The position numbers were made by a program, and so were the translations under genes. Below, in pieces: positions 1 to 13,194 of a DNA stretch of 64,000 bases (the stretch's first letter is position 1; the number at the start of each line of letters is the position of its first letter). The stretch is taken from NCBI GenBank assembly GCA_035578905.1, contig JAQJVL010000122.1, forward strand, positions 1,967,066 through 2,031,065. Reading direction: 5' to 3'. The notes under the pieces are model-generated. The model was not told the DNA's origin and ran no database searches. It worked only from the letters and a program-made list of their open reading frames with translations. Source of the DNA: Stictocephala bisonia (taxonomy: Eukaryota > Arthropoda > Insecta > Hemiptera > Membracidae).

Positions 1-3000
1 GCCTGATAAATGTTTAAGTGCTAAAAGACATAAAAACATTGTCAAAACATTAGCAGCAGTAACCTTTGATATGTATTCTAACAAATGTTCGCAGCATCAA
101 TGTAACTTCTTTGAATCCAAATATTGAAATGAAATACTTCTTTTCATCTGACGATGAAATAAAAGACCAAGGAAGGCACTGAAAGACTGGGCGTTGTAAT
201 AGGCCTTTATTGTTTTTCTATAGTTGATAAAAATTTATCTAAAATATCTTGTCCGCTGAACCACTAGTTTTTAAACGGCGTGACCAAAATGATCTCTCAC
301 GATGCAAGTTTACCTGTTGGACTCACACTTGGTCCCTTATACAGCGAGACATATTTAGGCAATCAAACAGCTGTTGCAACAGTTTTATAAAGCCTCCCTC
401 AGGGATTGGTGTTGACATTCGACCTTGACCAGCTACATGACAGTTGTCAGCTGACGGCTATTGTCACGTGACCTGCCTCCTTGATCAGCGGATGTCAATG
501 CCTTTCGATATTACCGTATGATTAGACTTCTCAATGATGAATAAGTGAATTACAAGTGACGCAACTCAATCAGATAATGGTTCTTTCTTAAGGGTGTAAA
601 GTTACATTATTCAAATCAAGATTAGAGTGTAAGATTTATCTATTAATGACATGGCTATTGAATATTCTATCTGTGCAACATCTGGCTTAACGCAGTCCTT
701 ACTCGAACTCTACGAAAAAATCAAATGAATGGGCCTTCCTATCCTTTCACGTTTCACACATGGACATGAGGGTTTGTTCTTTCTTTGCAAACCTCTATCC
801 ACGCAAGAACACCAAAATTAATAAATAGCTCTTTCAGACCTATTTTTTGTACATAAACCTTACCAACGTTCAAACTACAAACCGCTAAGTGAACTAAAGT
901 AAAAAACTACTATCTCCTCCCCTCCCCCCAAAATTAAAGATCCTAGTAACTAACCTTATGTATACAAGTCTAAAAAATACAATGACCTTCCCATGCACCT
1001 TAAATACATTACATATGAATAGCCCACCCACCAACCTTACGTACACAGGGTTGAATGGGCCTTCTACTCACCTTACGTGGACAAATCTGGGATGGCACCA
1101 TCTCCTCTCACGTAGGCTATACCAACTTTAAATGCCCTTAAAAAAGAATGGGCCCTTATAACCACGTGTCTGTACCTCACGAAATATCCCACCCACTCAA
1201 GCAAACTGGGTTTAAAGATTTACAATCGACCCACCCTCTCACTATCTACCTTCAAGCAGCTGAAAGTTGACAAAACAGATAAATGTTGGCTTATATCAAA
1301 TCATTTTCTTATGTTATTACTGTTATTTGTAAAATATGTGGCTATTTCCATCTTCACTGTGACCCATGGAAAAATAACTTGTATTATATACGTATAGTAT
1401 TAATAATATTTATGAACACTTATAAAATCCTTAGAAACTTGCAATATCATGATCAAAAGGATCAAAATTGTGTAGACTATTTTCAATTACAGTACATTTG
1501 ATCATCGGATTTCTTATCCCCAAATATGGACAAACAATGGTCCAATTGAGTGAAAAGTACATCCCGTAACTCTTAGATCAATAGTCTCTCGATAGATTCG
1601 GTGTAGCCATGAAGCCTTGCAAAATAATAACAAGTCAAAGTACGAAGGCTAGTCCACTTCAATTGGCTTCAGAAACTTAAAAAAAAAACGTTAATAACAT
1701 ATTTCATCCGGTCGGCCTCGACTAGTGCAGAACTAAACATCGGTGTACACTATTAGAAATAACACCGCCATACTCAAGGTCACTTTAAACTAATGACTTG
1801 TAAAGCTTTAAACAAGCACGTTAAGTACCTGTCAATCCACATAACAAGACCCAAGTTCCTCCTAGCTTTTGATACAAAACTGTCTACGACTTTAAAGAAA
1901 ACAATTTGGAGAATATGGGAACTCCAATATTTCCGACAACACGAGCTCCTTTGACTGTACTGCTACTGGTGTAAAAAGAGAAGAAATACTGATTAGGGAG
2001 TTCATAGTTAAAGATACGTTATGTAATTAATAAACAAGTAAACAATAAAAAAAAGCAAAGGTCCAAAATTAGAGCCTTGTGGCACTTCTGAACAGGCAAC
2101 AAATTCTTACTGTATATACGTGCCTAAAAATGTCTTACTAAAAGGTAAGATGTTTATCCACTGAATAAGGTCTGGAGAAAATCTGAAGGAAAATAAATAC
2201 TTGCTTATTGAAATCGAAATAAACTTAATTAACGAGACAAAGTATCAACTCGTGCTCGACGCTCAACCAAAATAACAATATCTGCAAAACAAGGGTTAAC
2301 AGTTGAACGATCGTTCATAAAATGCTTATGAAGAAGGTGTCAGACTCTATTATAAAAAAGTCTAACATCTTGAGCACTTCCTCAGACGCTACCTACTTAC
2401 CTGAGCTCTAGTACTACACACACAAAAATATTGGTATAACATTTGATAGATTTCGGGGTGCCTTTTTGAAATCTACATTACTATTGCTATCTTCCATATA
2501 TCTCCTGTTATCAAACGCCAGTTGAACTATGAGGGAAACATTTAAAATCGTATATAATGTTTATAATAAACGAAGGAATATTATGATTGATCCTAAAGCT
2601 GAGCGAGTCTTTTGACTTTTGAAGGCACATTGAACGATGTCAACAGATACAATAGGAATACCAATAACTGTATGGCAAACTCTCTTTTTCAAGTCAATTT
2701 ATAACTTAAACATTTGTGTTCAATTACTCATCAAACGATTGATTTGTATCATTGATTGCATACGTTCTTTATTAAAAAAAATGTAATTATTAAAATTATT
2801 TCATCGTTTTAATATTGTACATTTTTGTGTAATATATTAGAGATAACAACATTTATTAAGTGCAATAAAGTATATTAAACTTAAACAATAAAATATATAT
2901 ATTGTATGGCTTTCCAAGCCAGCTACCAACTTAAAAAAAAAAATTAATAATCAAATTACAAAACAACATCTGAGTAAAACTAACGACGATTTTTTTGGCT

Positions 3001-4552
3001 GAACTGTAACTTGTGTGATCTCCCAGCTATGTCAGTTGCTAAAAGTAAAAATAATAACTCAAAAACGATGTAAGAAAGTGTAACAACCGCGATTCCTTGA
3101 CTTCCGATAACCTGATAACAAGTTATATAAAAAGATAAGAGCACGGTAATCCTATGGCTTGCAAAATACTCTCGAAAATGACCTTGACGTGACACTAGGG
3201 CTTCCTGGGTTTAACTAACAGCTGATTTTAACTGTTCTCACATTTATAATGTGAGGAAGTAATAACAATATGTTCTGTGACCGGCCTTGACTACATAAGT
3301 AAATATATGTACTACAATGAATGCGGCGAGACAATGCGAATTCCAAACAGGAAATTCTGTTATGAAAAATTTAAAGAACGTGCTTTTCTTAAGTCTTAAA
3401 TTAATTTTTGTAATCCTAGCGATGTTGTGTTCAGTAATATACATTGTATATCCATTGTAGTAAAAAGTTTTTGCCTTTAGTGGTTATACTATATTTGTTT
3501 TGTTTACAGTTATTCACGTAATGGACATACAAAGTCTGTTTTCAGAACCTAATAGTTATTACTATTCATTATGTTTTTTCTCGACTACAATACATGTAGC
3601 ACCTACTAGTTTGTATTTATATTATTTACTAGGAAGAGTCGTACTAATTCTTTGTATGTAAATGTATACCATTTTTCACTCTTTTACAAACTTGATTTAC
3701 TCACTTACTAACATAAATTAAGATACACTTACGATGTCAGAAACTTATAACTTGGCATTGGATGCAAGTTCATACAGTGCTAACGCTTTTTAGCTTTAAT
3801 GACTTTTTTGGGCAAATATGGATTTTTATTCTACAAATATTTGACGACACTTCCCAAAAGATTCAAACTTTAAACTCACCATTTATAATACTTGGTTTGA
3901 ACTAAACAGGAAAATCATACCTTTCTTACTTTTTGGTTTTAAAGGTGGTTATTGGACCCAAACTATTAAACAAACCCTTTCATAACTTAGAATTTGCAAA
4001 TAAGTCATAGATGTACATTTCCTTTTTAATGTTTGAATTTGAAACAAAAGAAAAGAAACTGAAAACAGAAACTATTTAAATGTAAGCATAATCAATGCAG
4101 ATTTTTCACTCTTAAAGTATTTAAAGTTATTTTACAAAATAAGAGTCTATCTACATATTTAAAAAATATCTAAAATATCTGATACTCAGAATGACTAAAT
4201 CACAAACAATAATAATATTGTATTCAACATTATGATATAAGAGAAAGGGAAAGTGAAAGACTCATTGCTCTAAAAAAACAAAATTATTGGATATTTTGGA
4301 AAAACGTGTAATGTTCAAAATGTAGGCTACTGGAATGGGCCATTACATTAACTTTATTTGCTCAGAATCCGACTCAAAGAAAAAGAAGGAAACAATTAGA
4401 ACATAAGACATATTCCCACAACAATTAAAAATGGTTGAATATTCTGCGAAAAAATGTTTCACAACATACCAAATAGGTCAATATATTAGACATTCAATAA
4501 CCCACAATAAGAACATATGGAAAGATAAATGATGGTAGAAGTAAAACTTGGA
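1..4552. other. Intergenic DNA without recognisable genes
   Basis: AT-rich sequence with no coding signal. Around 715-1230 a loose repetition of GGGCC-TTCC and CCTTACGT phrases every 50-60 bases suggests a very old minisatellite. Nothing else could be assigned. Confidence 0.5.
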
Positions 4553-5566
4553 TGTAATATAGGGGAAATTCAAGCACTATATAAGCAATGAATATTCATT
4601 GATATAAGCCACCTCTGTCAGCGACATACATCTGCTTCATCACAATGTTTGATCCAGGGCCTACTGTCGGCGCAGAAACTATGTGCACCTGAGTTTGAAG
4701 GTTGTAATATAGGGGAAATTCAAGCACTATATAAGCGATGAATATTCATTGATATAAGCCACCTCTGTCAGCGACCTAAATCTGCTTCATCACAATGTTT
4801 GATCCAGGGCCTACTGTCGGCGCAGAAACTATGTGCACCTGAGTTTGAAGGTTGTAATATAGGGGAAATTCAAGCACTATACAAGCAATGAATATTCATT
4901 GATATAATCCACCTCTGTCAGCGACCTAAATCTGCTTGGTCACAATGTTTGATCCAGGGCCTCCTGTCGGAGCAGAAACTATGTGCACCTGAGTTTGAAG
5001 GTTGTAATATAGGGGAAATTCAAGCACTACATAAGCAATGAATATTCATTGATATAATCCACCTCTGTCAGCGACCTAAATCTGCTTGGTCACAATGTTT
5101 GATCCAGGGCCTCCTGTCGGAGCAGAAACTATGTGGACCTGATTTTGAAGGTTGTAATATAGGGGAAATTCAAGCACTATATAAGCAATGAATATTCATT
5201 GATATAATCCACCTCTGTCACCGACATACATCTGCTTCATCACAATGTTTGATCCAGGGCCTCCTGTCGGAGCAGAAACTATGTGCACCTGAGTTTGAAG
5301 GTTGTAATATAGGGGAAATTCAAGCACTATATAAGCAATGAATATTCATTGATATAATCCACCTCTGTCACCGACATACATCTGCTTCATCACAATGTTT
5401 GATCCAGGGCCTCCTGTCGGAGCAGAAACTATGTGCACCTGAGTTTGAAGGTTGTAATATAGGGGAAATTCAAGCACTATATAAGCAATGAATATTCATT
5501 GATATAATCCACCTCTGTCACCGACATACATCTGCTTCATCACAAGTTTGATCCAGGGCCTCCTGT
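4553..5566. repeat. 150-bp satellite array, about 6.8 copies
   Basis: Exact 150-bp spacing: the phrase AGGGGAAATTCAAGCACTA recurs at 4561, 4711, 4861, 5011, 5161, 5311 and 5461. Copies differ by a few substitutions. Each contains the 16-bp palindrome CAATGAATATTCATTG preceded by TATATAA, and a segment GCGCAGAAACTATGTGCACC that is also found, inverted, at the end of the flanking foldback sequence. Confidence 0.95.
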
Positions 5567-5935
5567 AATCCTTATTAAATGTATAGTTACGTCACATGAT
5601 TTTCTTATGCTTAAGTAAATACAGTAATTTTAAATAGATTTAAATCAGTTTAAAGTAACTTTAAATTTATAAATTTAAGTGCTATAAATTAACTGGGTTT
5701 TGAGTAATAACGGTGTAAAATTCATGTACAGTGAAAACTAATTAAAGTTCCGGCAATATTTTTGATACAACTAGGATAAACACTATCAAAACTTTTAATC
5801 ACATTTTTAAATGCGGATTTCATAACGTAAATGAGGAAAACAATAGTGTGATTAGAATTTTCGTAGGCCTCTTAGTTCCTTAGAAAACAGCCCTCAAACT
5901 CGGGTGCACATCATTTCTGCACAGACAGTAGGCAC
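5567..5935. mobile_element. Foldback element arm adjoining the 150-bp satellite
   Basis: From TAATCCTTATTAAATGTATAG to the terminal CAGACAGTAGGC this matches, in diverged form, the right arm of the foldback element at 9462-10415, including TTTCGTAGGCCTCTTAGTTCC and the terminal segment. Its end is the reverse complement of part of each 150-bp satellite monomer, so satellite and arm together look like one element whose left arm became tandemly amplified. No transposase is present. Confidence 0.7.
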
Positions 5936-6720
5936 GTAGGCATTTTGTCTTCTACAGGATAATTTACGCCGATCAATTATGTACTTTATTGTAACCTCGG
6001 CTTGTTATCTAATCACCTTTGAATGCAAATTTACTATCAACATATTTAAAATACGTTGATATTTAATTATGTTTTATTAAAATTAGAAATATTTAAATCT
6101 ATTTGACATTTTTGAATTTTTAACACCTCTTTCGAAAAAAAGTTCAATTAACTTCACTCTTAAATCTAGTAGTAATAAATAAGTAACGATTGACGAGTAG
6201 CTTGTACTATCAAAAGCAAAAATATTTTGAAAGATTTCATTGTTACTTTTATGTTCATGGTGAACATTTATGTTAAACATGTCAAAGGTATGAATTTAAT
6301 AGTTTTTTTACAAATTAACGTTGAGTTACGTTTGTTTGCACCACAGAAAAAAATAGAGGTCGCATTCAATAGTGCGCTGAATGTGTGTCGAGAAGTTATT
6401 TTTTCAGTTTATTGTAGGGATGACAGGGCCAGCACCTTGTCAGTATCACTTTATTCCCCACAAATCCACAATGAGGAATTACTATTACATTATTACTACA
6501 TATGTATAAAGATGTACATTAGTTGTAGTCTATTTATAACTCCCACCGAGGCATTCGCTGTGGCCATATGACATCGACCTCTAAGCCCTTTTCTCTCTGT
6601 TAACACTAAGCTAGATATTGATTTTATAATTTTACCACTATAAACATAATTATTTCAATTATTAAATAATTATCATATTAAACTTATAGTAACTGTTTGA
6701 ACTCACAACACAATAACCAA
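5936..6720. other. Intergenic AT-rich stretch
   Basis: It contains a 114-codon open frame (6227-6571, plus strand) without recognisable motifs or coding-like composition. I see nothing assignable. Confidence 0.4.
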
Positions 6721-7106
6721 CCCTGGAATGGTAAGCAGTCGTAAATTTTACGACTCACTTTAAATAATTTTCGATAATGACGTCATTTATGCGTTGGCAA
6801 CCCTGTCCGTCCAGGAGATCTCCTCCCTACGCCTGCAAAGGTCAGTGTCGTCTTCAAAGCCGTCCCCTGCACATCGTTTGTGATATATTGAGGGTAAGTC
6901 GTAAGATATACGAGTGCTTACCAACAAAGTTACTTTATACGTGTTGTTTCAAATATTGTTTTACGTTTGTTTATGTGTTAAATAACGTTATTTTCAAGCT
7001 AATTTTGCGTTATTGTTTTGTGTAAATAGTTATAGATGTTGTACATGTGTAAATAGTTAATATTCTTTATGTGTAAGTGTGTAAATATTTGTGATCTCTG
7101 ATTTCT

Positions 7107-7295
7107 ATGATCTTTGAAATCTTAAAAAAAGAGACTCTTCCAGATCATCCACCCATCAACAATACAAGAACAACTTGTAAAATATGTCCCACTACGAAGA
7201 GGAGGATGACAACCAATCATTGCATTCACTGTCGTCAAGCTTACTGCAATGAGCACCGAGGAAATGTTTGCTGTAAATGCACTGATCATGACTAA
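7107..7295 (+). pseudogene. piggyBac transposase C-terminal cysteine-rich domain (fragment)
   Basis: A 62-codon open frame with Cys spacing CKIC, CIHC, YCNEH and CCKC, matching the zinc-binding cysteine-rich tail of piggyBac-type transposases, which contacts the terminal repeats. The DDD catalytic core upstream is absent, so this is the last exon-sized piece of a transposase inside the element at 6721-7730. The frame from residue 20 to the stop is intact, which suggests the copy is not very old. A different C4HC3-type zinc finger is possible but less likely given the flanking repeats. Confidence 0.6.
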
Positions 7296-7360
7296 AATTA
7301 TGGCATTGAGATCTCAGACAGTATAATAATGTTGGATATATAATATTTTTTTCAATATCT

Positions 7361-7445
7361 CTCTACTGAGTGAAGTTTTTTTATTTTGATTTTTATTTTG
7401 ATTTTTTTTTATTTTGATTTTTTTCACCCTTTTGATTTTTAAAGT
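7361..7445. repeat. TTTTATTTTGA low-complexity tract
   Basis: Repeated TTTTATTTTGATTTT units just after the piggyBac C-terminal frame. Confidence 0.8.
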
Positions 7446-7730
7446 TAATTGTTTTAAATATCATCTCAATTTAAGAAAATTTTTTTTTTCTTTTTAAGTC
7501 GTAAAAGTGTATGTTCTTATTTTTTCAATAATTTCATATTATTAAAATAAAAATTATTCAAAATGAGCATTGTAAAACTGTTTTTCATTATAATAAATAG
7601 TTAAAACAATTTTTTGTAGTTGTTTATTATTTGACTTCCTTACATAAAAATTTTTTCAAAAACATCGTAAAATTTACGAATGCTTACCAATAGTGTGATT
7701 TTAAATAAGCTTACCATTCTATGGTTTTAA

Positions 7731-9238
7731 GTAGTTAGCTTGCTACTAAAGTTATTAGATTTAAATTTTATTTCATAATAATTAATGTATTAGTAAAATT
7801 GTTTAGTCATTACTTTATATTTTTCCTTACTATACTTTGACAACAGTCCATGATGAAGAATTGTTTACGCGATCTGGATAAACCAGGATGGTGACTTAAA
7901 AAAACCAAAACAAAATCGAAACTCCGCGTGAATTGGTGTTGGTTGAAATATTATGAAACCAGCTAACGTCAAAGGAAATATCTTTTTTTGGTTTTTAAAA
8001 AATTGTAATTCCGAAAAAATATTTTTTTTCAACAGTTTTGCTAAGTATGCATTTTCAGAACATAACGTGCAGTCAATTAATTATGAACGATATATTGACG
8101 GCAGAGTGTTTTATCATTGAATAATAATAATAACAATAAATTACAATAACACGAATAAAAACAAGTTTGGCATTAAAACACTGTAATGGATTCAAATAGT
8201 GAGATCATTAATAAGTACCGAAAGAAGTGTATAACAATCTTTCTAGAAATCAACAATGTAAATAAATATAAATACTGCATCAAATACGAACACGAGTAGA
8301 ATACAATTTAGTTAAAAACAAGTTATGCAAGATTCAAACCGGAAAGCTTTGTCAGATTATGTCGCATTACCGTGAGATTGGCGCATTGTTAAAATACAAT
8401 TTGGTTGGCAGCCTTTAAAAACAATTTACTCACAGATAATCTGCTTGTTATTTAACCCTTGAAAGTTGACCTCCATCCCTTCAAAACAGAGTAAATTACT
8501 CCTTTCATATTTTAAGCCTTTATTATAAATTATTTTCTCTTTATTTGAACTAAACAATAAAAATGCATACCAAATATATATGAGTGAATAAACGAAGCGC
8601 CTAAAAACTATAATTATTTAGAATATGGAAACAAAAGGCATGATACAACAAAATATCTCATTAAAAACAAACTATAGTGATAACTGACATGAAAGGATGA
8701 AATACTTTATCTTCAATAATGCGAACATTTAAATTATTAAAATCTACAAAATACTTAACGTTTAGTATTAAATGATTGAAAAAAAGATAAACATAAACAA
8801 AAAGATATCTTGGAAAAATCAGTTACTCTGTCGATAGAACAAAATATCAAATGAAAGAGTACAGAAGTTTATATACAGTATTCATTTTCTTGTTCTAGAT
8901 CTTAACTTAGAAATATTTTAATAAATAAATACTAAGATTTACAAAAAGTTATTGGAAATGCTAAGAATTTGTAAACTAAAAAAATATATATATATTTTTA
9001 GTTTATATGTATATATAAAATAACAGTAATAACAATAAATTGGTTCGCTCACCGGCCGGTGCAAGCAGACGGATGACGTTGACTGAGATGCAGTGGCTGA
9101 GGCTCGCACCTTGATACCGAAGGCCGTGACAAGTATAGAGGGGGGGGGGGGGTGATATCCAATACGGCGTGAAGATTCATTTGTACATGGATCAATTAAT
9201 GACACAACACGAAAAAGATAAATATGATCCGAATACTA
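7731..9238. other. Intergenic AT-rich stretch with a poly-G tract
   Basis: No gene or repeat family recognised. A run of about 12 G lies near 9141, within a short GC-rich patch (9040-9180). Confidence 0.4.
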
Positions 9239-9239
9239 T

Positions 9240-9395
9240 TCACTGGTGGTTCATTGGCTAAGGCTTCGGACTGTGGTGGACCGGCTCCAAGGTTCGAACC
9301 TCCAACTGAGCTAAAGGTCGGTAATTGACTCGTTGAACAAACTTAATGCACAGGCCTAAGTAAACTTACGAGTGAAGTAAAAAAGTTTAGAAATT
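9240..9395 (+). mobile_element. tRNA-derived SINE, family C
   Basis: The head has a box-A-like GGTTCATTGGCTAAGGC and a box-B-like AGGTTCGAACCTCC, spaced as in a tRNA. The tail, CGTTGAACAAACTTAATGC then CACAGGCCTAAGTAAAC, is shared with copies at 23930-24055 and 24830-25200, ending A-rich. It lacks a plausible acceptor stem, so it is not a functional tRNA gene. Confidence 0.7.
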
Positions 9396-9461
9396 AAAAT
9401 CGTATATGTTTCCTTAATAACATCTACAACCTTCTAAATATATATTATAAAAATTATAAAG

Positions 9462-10415
9462 AGTAGGCCTATTGCCAAGGCAGAAATTATATGCAACCGA
9501 GTTAGAATGTTGTTTTCCAAAACACTACGAAAAATCGAACCATACTATTTTTATCCTAGTTGAAACAAAAAGTACCGGAATTTTAACTAATTTTTACCGT
9601 ACATCAAATTTACATAATTATTACCCTAATACCCGGTAATGTATCGCAATTATATTTTAATAAATGGTTGATAGGAATGTTTTCTATAAGTTTTATAAAT
9701 TTTAGAATTTCAAGTTCTTATCAAAAAAGGTTCTTATCAACTCCTTGAAACATTGTTTTCTTGGCTTCTAGAGGTCGTAAAATAAATTACTTGGTCTTGT
9801 TGTAATCCTTATGATATGTATAGTTACAATAAATACCTTTCATATGTGAAACTAAATGGTGGAATTTTATATTAATTAAAGTCAATAGTAATTTATCAAT
9901 TTAAAGTTATTTAAAATTGATTTAATTCAACTTAAAATCACAACATTTACTTACACATATGAAACTTATTTATTGTAACTAAACATATCATAAGGATCAC
10001 AACAAGACCAAGTCATTTATTTTACGACCTCTAGCAGCCAGGAAAACAATGTTTCAGGGAGCTGATAAGAACTTTGTTTCTCGTGAAGTGGAAATTCTAA
10101 ATTCATAAAACTTATTGAAAACATTCCTATCAATCAGTTATTAAAATATAAATATTATAAACTTACAGGTTTCATAGTGATAACGATTTAAATTTGATGT
10201 ACAGTGAAAATTAGTTAAAATTCCGGTACTTTTTGTTCCAGCTAGGATAACAAATTATTAAAACTTGCAATAAAATTTAAAAATGAATATGTCATAACGA
10301 AGTGTGAAACGATGAAAACAAACAGTGGTGTGATTAAATCTTTCGTAGGCCTCTTAGTTCCTTATAAAAGAACCTTTAAACTCAGGTGCACACAATTTGT
10401 GCGCCAACAGTATTT
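9462..10415. mobile_element. Long foldback element, arms about 400 bp
   Basis: Left-arm landmarks (GCAGAAATTATATGCA, TCCTAGTTGAAACAAAAAGT, GACCTCTAG complement, GTCTTGTTGTAATCCTTA) reappear in reverse complement and reverse order in the right arm, ending at GCGCCAACAGTATTTAA. The centre near 9830-9960 is AT-rich. There is no open frame for a transposase. It is the same family as the arm at 5567-5935. Confidence 0.85.
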
Positions 10416-11612
10416 AATGTTTTTTTTACCATACTGAATGTTACTAAAGTACTGTTCATTAAAATGAGTTTGTTATTTTGCTCAATAAGTTGTACGATCA
10501 GAAGAATTAGAGTTACGTTGACAAAGATGATAGACAACTGGTTTGTATGCTTTGTATAATTAGAAAGCATTATAACAATAATTATAAAGCAAAGATAACA
10601 ATAATTAAAAAACTTATACTTTAAATTTTTATAGTTTTGATCGCCATTTAAATAAGAAATTTACATTGTGATGTTCTCCAAACAGGCTTTACTCTTGGAG
10701 GTCCATCTCTTAAATAACTTCAATATTTCTCTACAGATTATTAAATTTCCCATTCGCGGCCATACATGTATTGTTTTGAGGACATCTGTAACTGTATGAA
10801 CTATGTACAGTGATCTGATATATTATGTACTGTATGTCATGTACTTTTAAAGGACGCAAATTAGGGAAACCGCGTGGTTCTTACATCTGTGGTTTCTCGC
10901 CATGTCTATACGTTCCTAACGATATAATTGTACAGATTTTTATTTTTTCCTGTGAATTAATTACATTCTTTCTATTACATTTATGTGTTTTTTGTCGAGA
11001 AACCCGTATAAGTCTACTGACCATACAAATTTAAATTCTAGCTCTACCTAAGCCTAAGGTTAGGGAGGCAAGATACAGCAAAAAGCCATACAGAGAATGT
11101 TGTAGATCAACAGATCGTCTCAAATCTGTTGATAAAAATAATAGTAATTAATAGTTAAAAAATAGTAAGTAATAGTAATTTTTCAATATGACCATTCGTT
11201 TGGCCACTATATGCAAAATAGGAAAACACTGTTTTTGACATGTCAACATTTCCACACTACAACGGCTGCCACTTTGGAAATATGAAGAATTTTTCAAAAT
11301 CCCTCCTTATTGCTCACCTAAAACATTTGACCAATCATCATACAACATTTCAGCCCCAAGGCTGTACGTGGAACATGCAAATACGAATGTTTAGGTGTTT
11401 TTGACATACAGAGATCAGTGAGTGACTCATTGGTATTTGGCTTTTATTAAAAACTAGCAATTATATTTCTGTCAACACATACATATGATATGAAAAAAGA
11501 AACTATGAAAAATCATTACGGACCATTGAAATTAAATATATATGTATTTAGTTCGATTGACGTTTAATTTAATTTTTTTATACACCATAAAATTCACCTA
11601 TTAATTGTATTT
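10416..11612. other. Intergenic AT-rich stretch
   Basis: No gene or known repeat recognised. The open frame at 10825-11034 has no motif. Confidence 0.4.
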
Positions 11613-11795
11613 ATTTATTCTAAGAATGTAAGAGCCTATCGTCAAGATATGGGTGAATATTGATTTCGAATAAGTGTAGATGGGCGAATACAGTATAGTC
11701 ATTGTTACAAACTAAGGCCTACCATTCCTAAAAATGTGTTATTAATATAAGCGCAATGACAAATGAGCAGCCGGTGGTAATCAGCCAACATCCAT
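11613..11795 (-). mobile_element. SINE family A, truncated copy
   Basis: Shares CGTCAAGATATGGG, CATTGTTACAAACTAAGGCC and CAATGACAAATGAGCAGCCGG with the copy at 16385-16660, but lacks the tRNA-like head. Confidence 0.65.
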
Positions 11796-12099
11796 TAGGA
11801 CTACATATGTATTTGCACATTAGAATAAAAAAAACCCAATATCATCAAAAGCTCAAACATAACCTTAGGTATGGAAGGAAAATCATATATGAAAATTAAA
11901 AAAATAATTGCCGACACAGCACACCCCTGTAGTAGGTCTACCCGTTAAGGGGAACGCGACAAAATGACAACAGAAGTGACTAACTCATCATAGCATGGCT
12001 TGCTAATGAGACGCTTTGTGGAACGTAGACAGATTGATGTCAGTTTTTTTATTTTATGGAGGACAAACCGGACTCTTTCAACGAACTCGCTAGGTTGTA

Positions 12100-13075
12100 T
12101 TCCTTCCCATGTGTACTTATTATTTGGGTGGGTAGTGAGTCCAGCCTATCTCACGTTCACCTTACCGTCGGACAGTTTCGTTGCCAGATGCAGGTGAATG
12201 CAGAAGGCGACCACAAGGTCAGCTAGTTCAGTTTGTACTTATCATTTGGGTAGTGAGTCCAGTCCATCTCACATTCACCTTGCCGTCCAACAATTTCGTT
12301 GCCAGATGCAGGTGAATGCAGGAGGTGGCCCCAAGGTCAGCCAGTTCTGTTTGTACTTATCATTTGGTTAGTGAGTCCAGGCCATTTCACATTCACTTTG
12401 TCGTCCAACAGTCTCGGTGCCAGATGCAGGTGAATGCAGGAGGCAACCGAAAGGTCAGCTAGTTCTGTTTGTACTTATCATTTGGGTAGTGAGTCCAGTC
12501 CATCTCACATTCACCTTGCCGTCGAACAACCTCCTTGCCACATGCAGGTGAATGAAGGAGGCGACCGGAATGTTAGCCAGTACTGTTTGTACTTATCATT
12601 TGGTTAGTGAGTCCAGCCTATCTCACGTTCACCTTACCGTCGGACAGTTTCGTTGCCAGATGCAGGTGAATGCAGAAGGTGGCCCCAAGGTCAGCCAGTT
12701 CTGTTTGTACTTATCATTTGGTTAGTGAGTCCAGGCCATTTCACATTCACTTTGCCGTCCAACAGTCTCGGTGCCACATGCAGGTGAATGCAGGAGGCGA
12801 CCGGAAGGTTAGCCAGTTCTGTTTGTACTTATCATTTGGTTAGTGAGTCCAGCCTATCTCACGTTCACCTTACCGTCGGACAGTTTCGTTGCCACATGCA
12901 GGTGAATGCAGAAGGTGACCCCCAAGGTCAGCCATTTCTGTTTGTACTTATCATTTGGGTAGTGTGTCCAGGCCATTTCACATTCACTTTGCCGTCCAAC
13001 AGTCTCGGTGCCACATGTAGGTGAATGCAGGAGGCGACCGGAAGGTCAGCTAGTTCCGACTATACTTATCTATCG
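12100..13075. repeat. 118-bp minisatellite, about 8 copies
   Basis: GTACTTATCATTTGG recurs about every 118-121 bases (12113, 12234, 12352, 12470 and on), with CCAGATGCAGGTGAATGCAG in each unit. Short open frames across it are by-products of the repeat. Unit variants alternate (CTTACCGTCGGACAG or CTTTGCCGTCCAACAG), hinting at a higher-order dimer or trimer. Confidence 0.95.
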
Positions 13076-13194
13076 TGTTAATAACCCATCTTTTGTAAAA
13101 ATGCCCTCGTGCATGTAATTGGTGCCTAGGAAATTATAGCAGTAATTTTTTAACCATCGTGACTGGTGTAATTAAAAACAATTACATCAGATAT

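Larger units (their letters stand above)
6721..7730. mobile_element. Decayed piggyBac-like element
   Basis: The ends carry inverted GGAATGGTAAGC motifs (6725-6736 and, reversed, 7709-7720). The subterminal palindromic word TCGTAAATTTTACGA, joined to GGTAAGCA, occurs at the left end, inverted at 7665-7689, and again in diverged form at 6899-6923. TTAA, the piggyBac target, abuts the right end at 7727-7730, while the left copy is degraded. Inside is only a C-terminal cysteine-rich fragment, so it is a deletion derivative that depends on a transposase in trans. Confidence 0.65.

Noticed and set aside
715..1230. Possible minisatellite of GGGCC and CCTTACGT phrases
   Set aside because: Spacing is irregular and similarity too low to define a unit, so it is only mentioned in the region note.
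6227..6571. 114-codon plus-strand frame
   Set aside because: No start context, motif, splice partners or coding-like composition; its length is expected by chance in a window this size.
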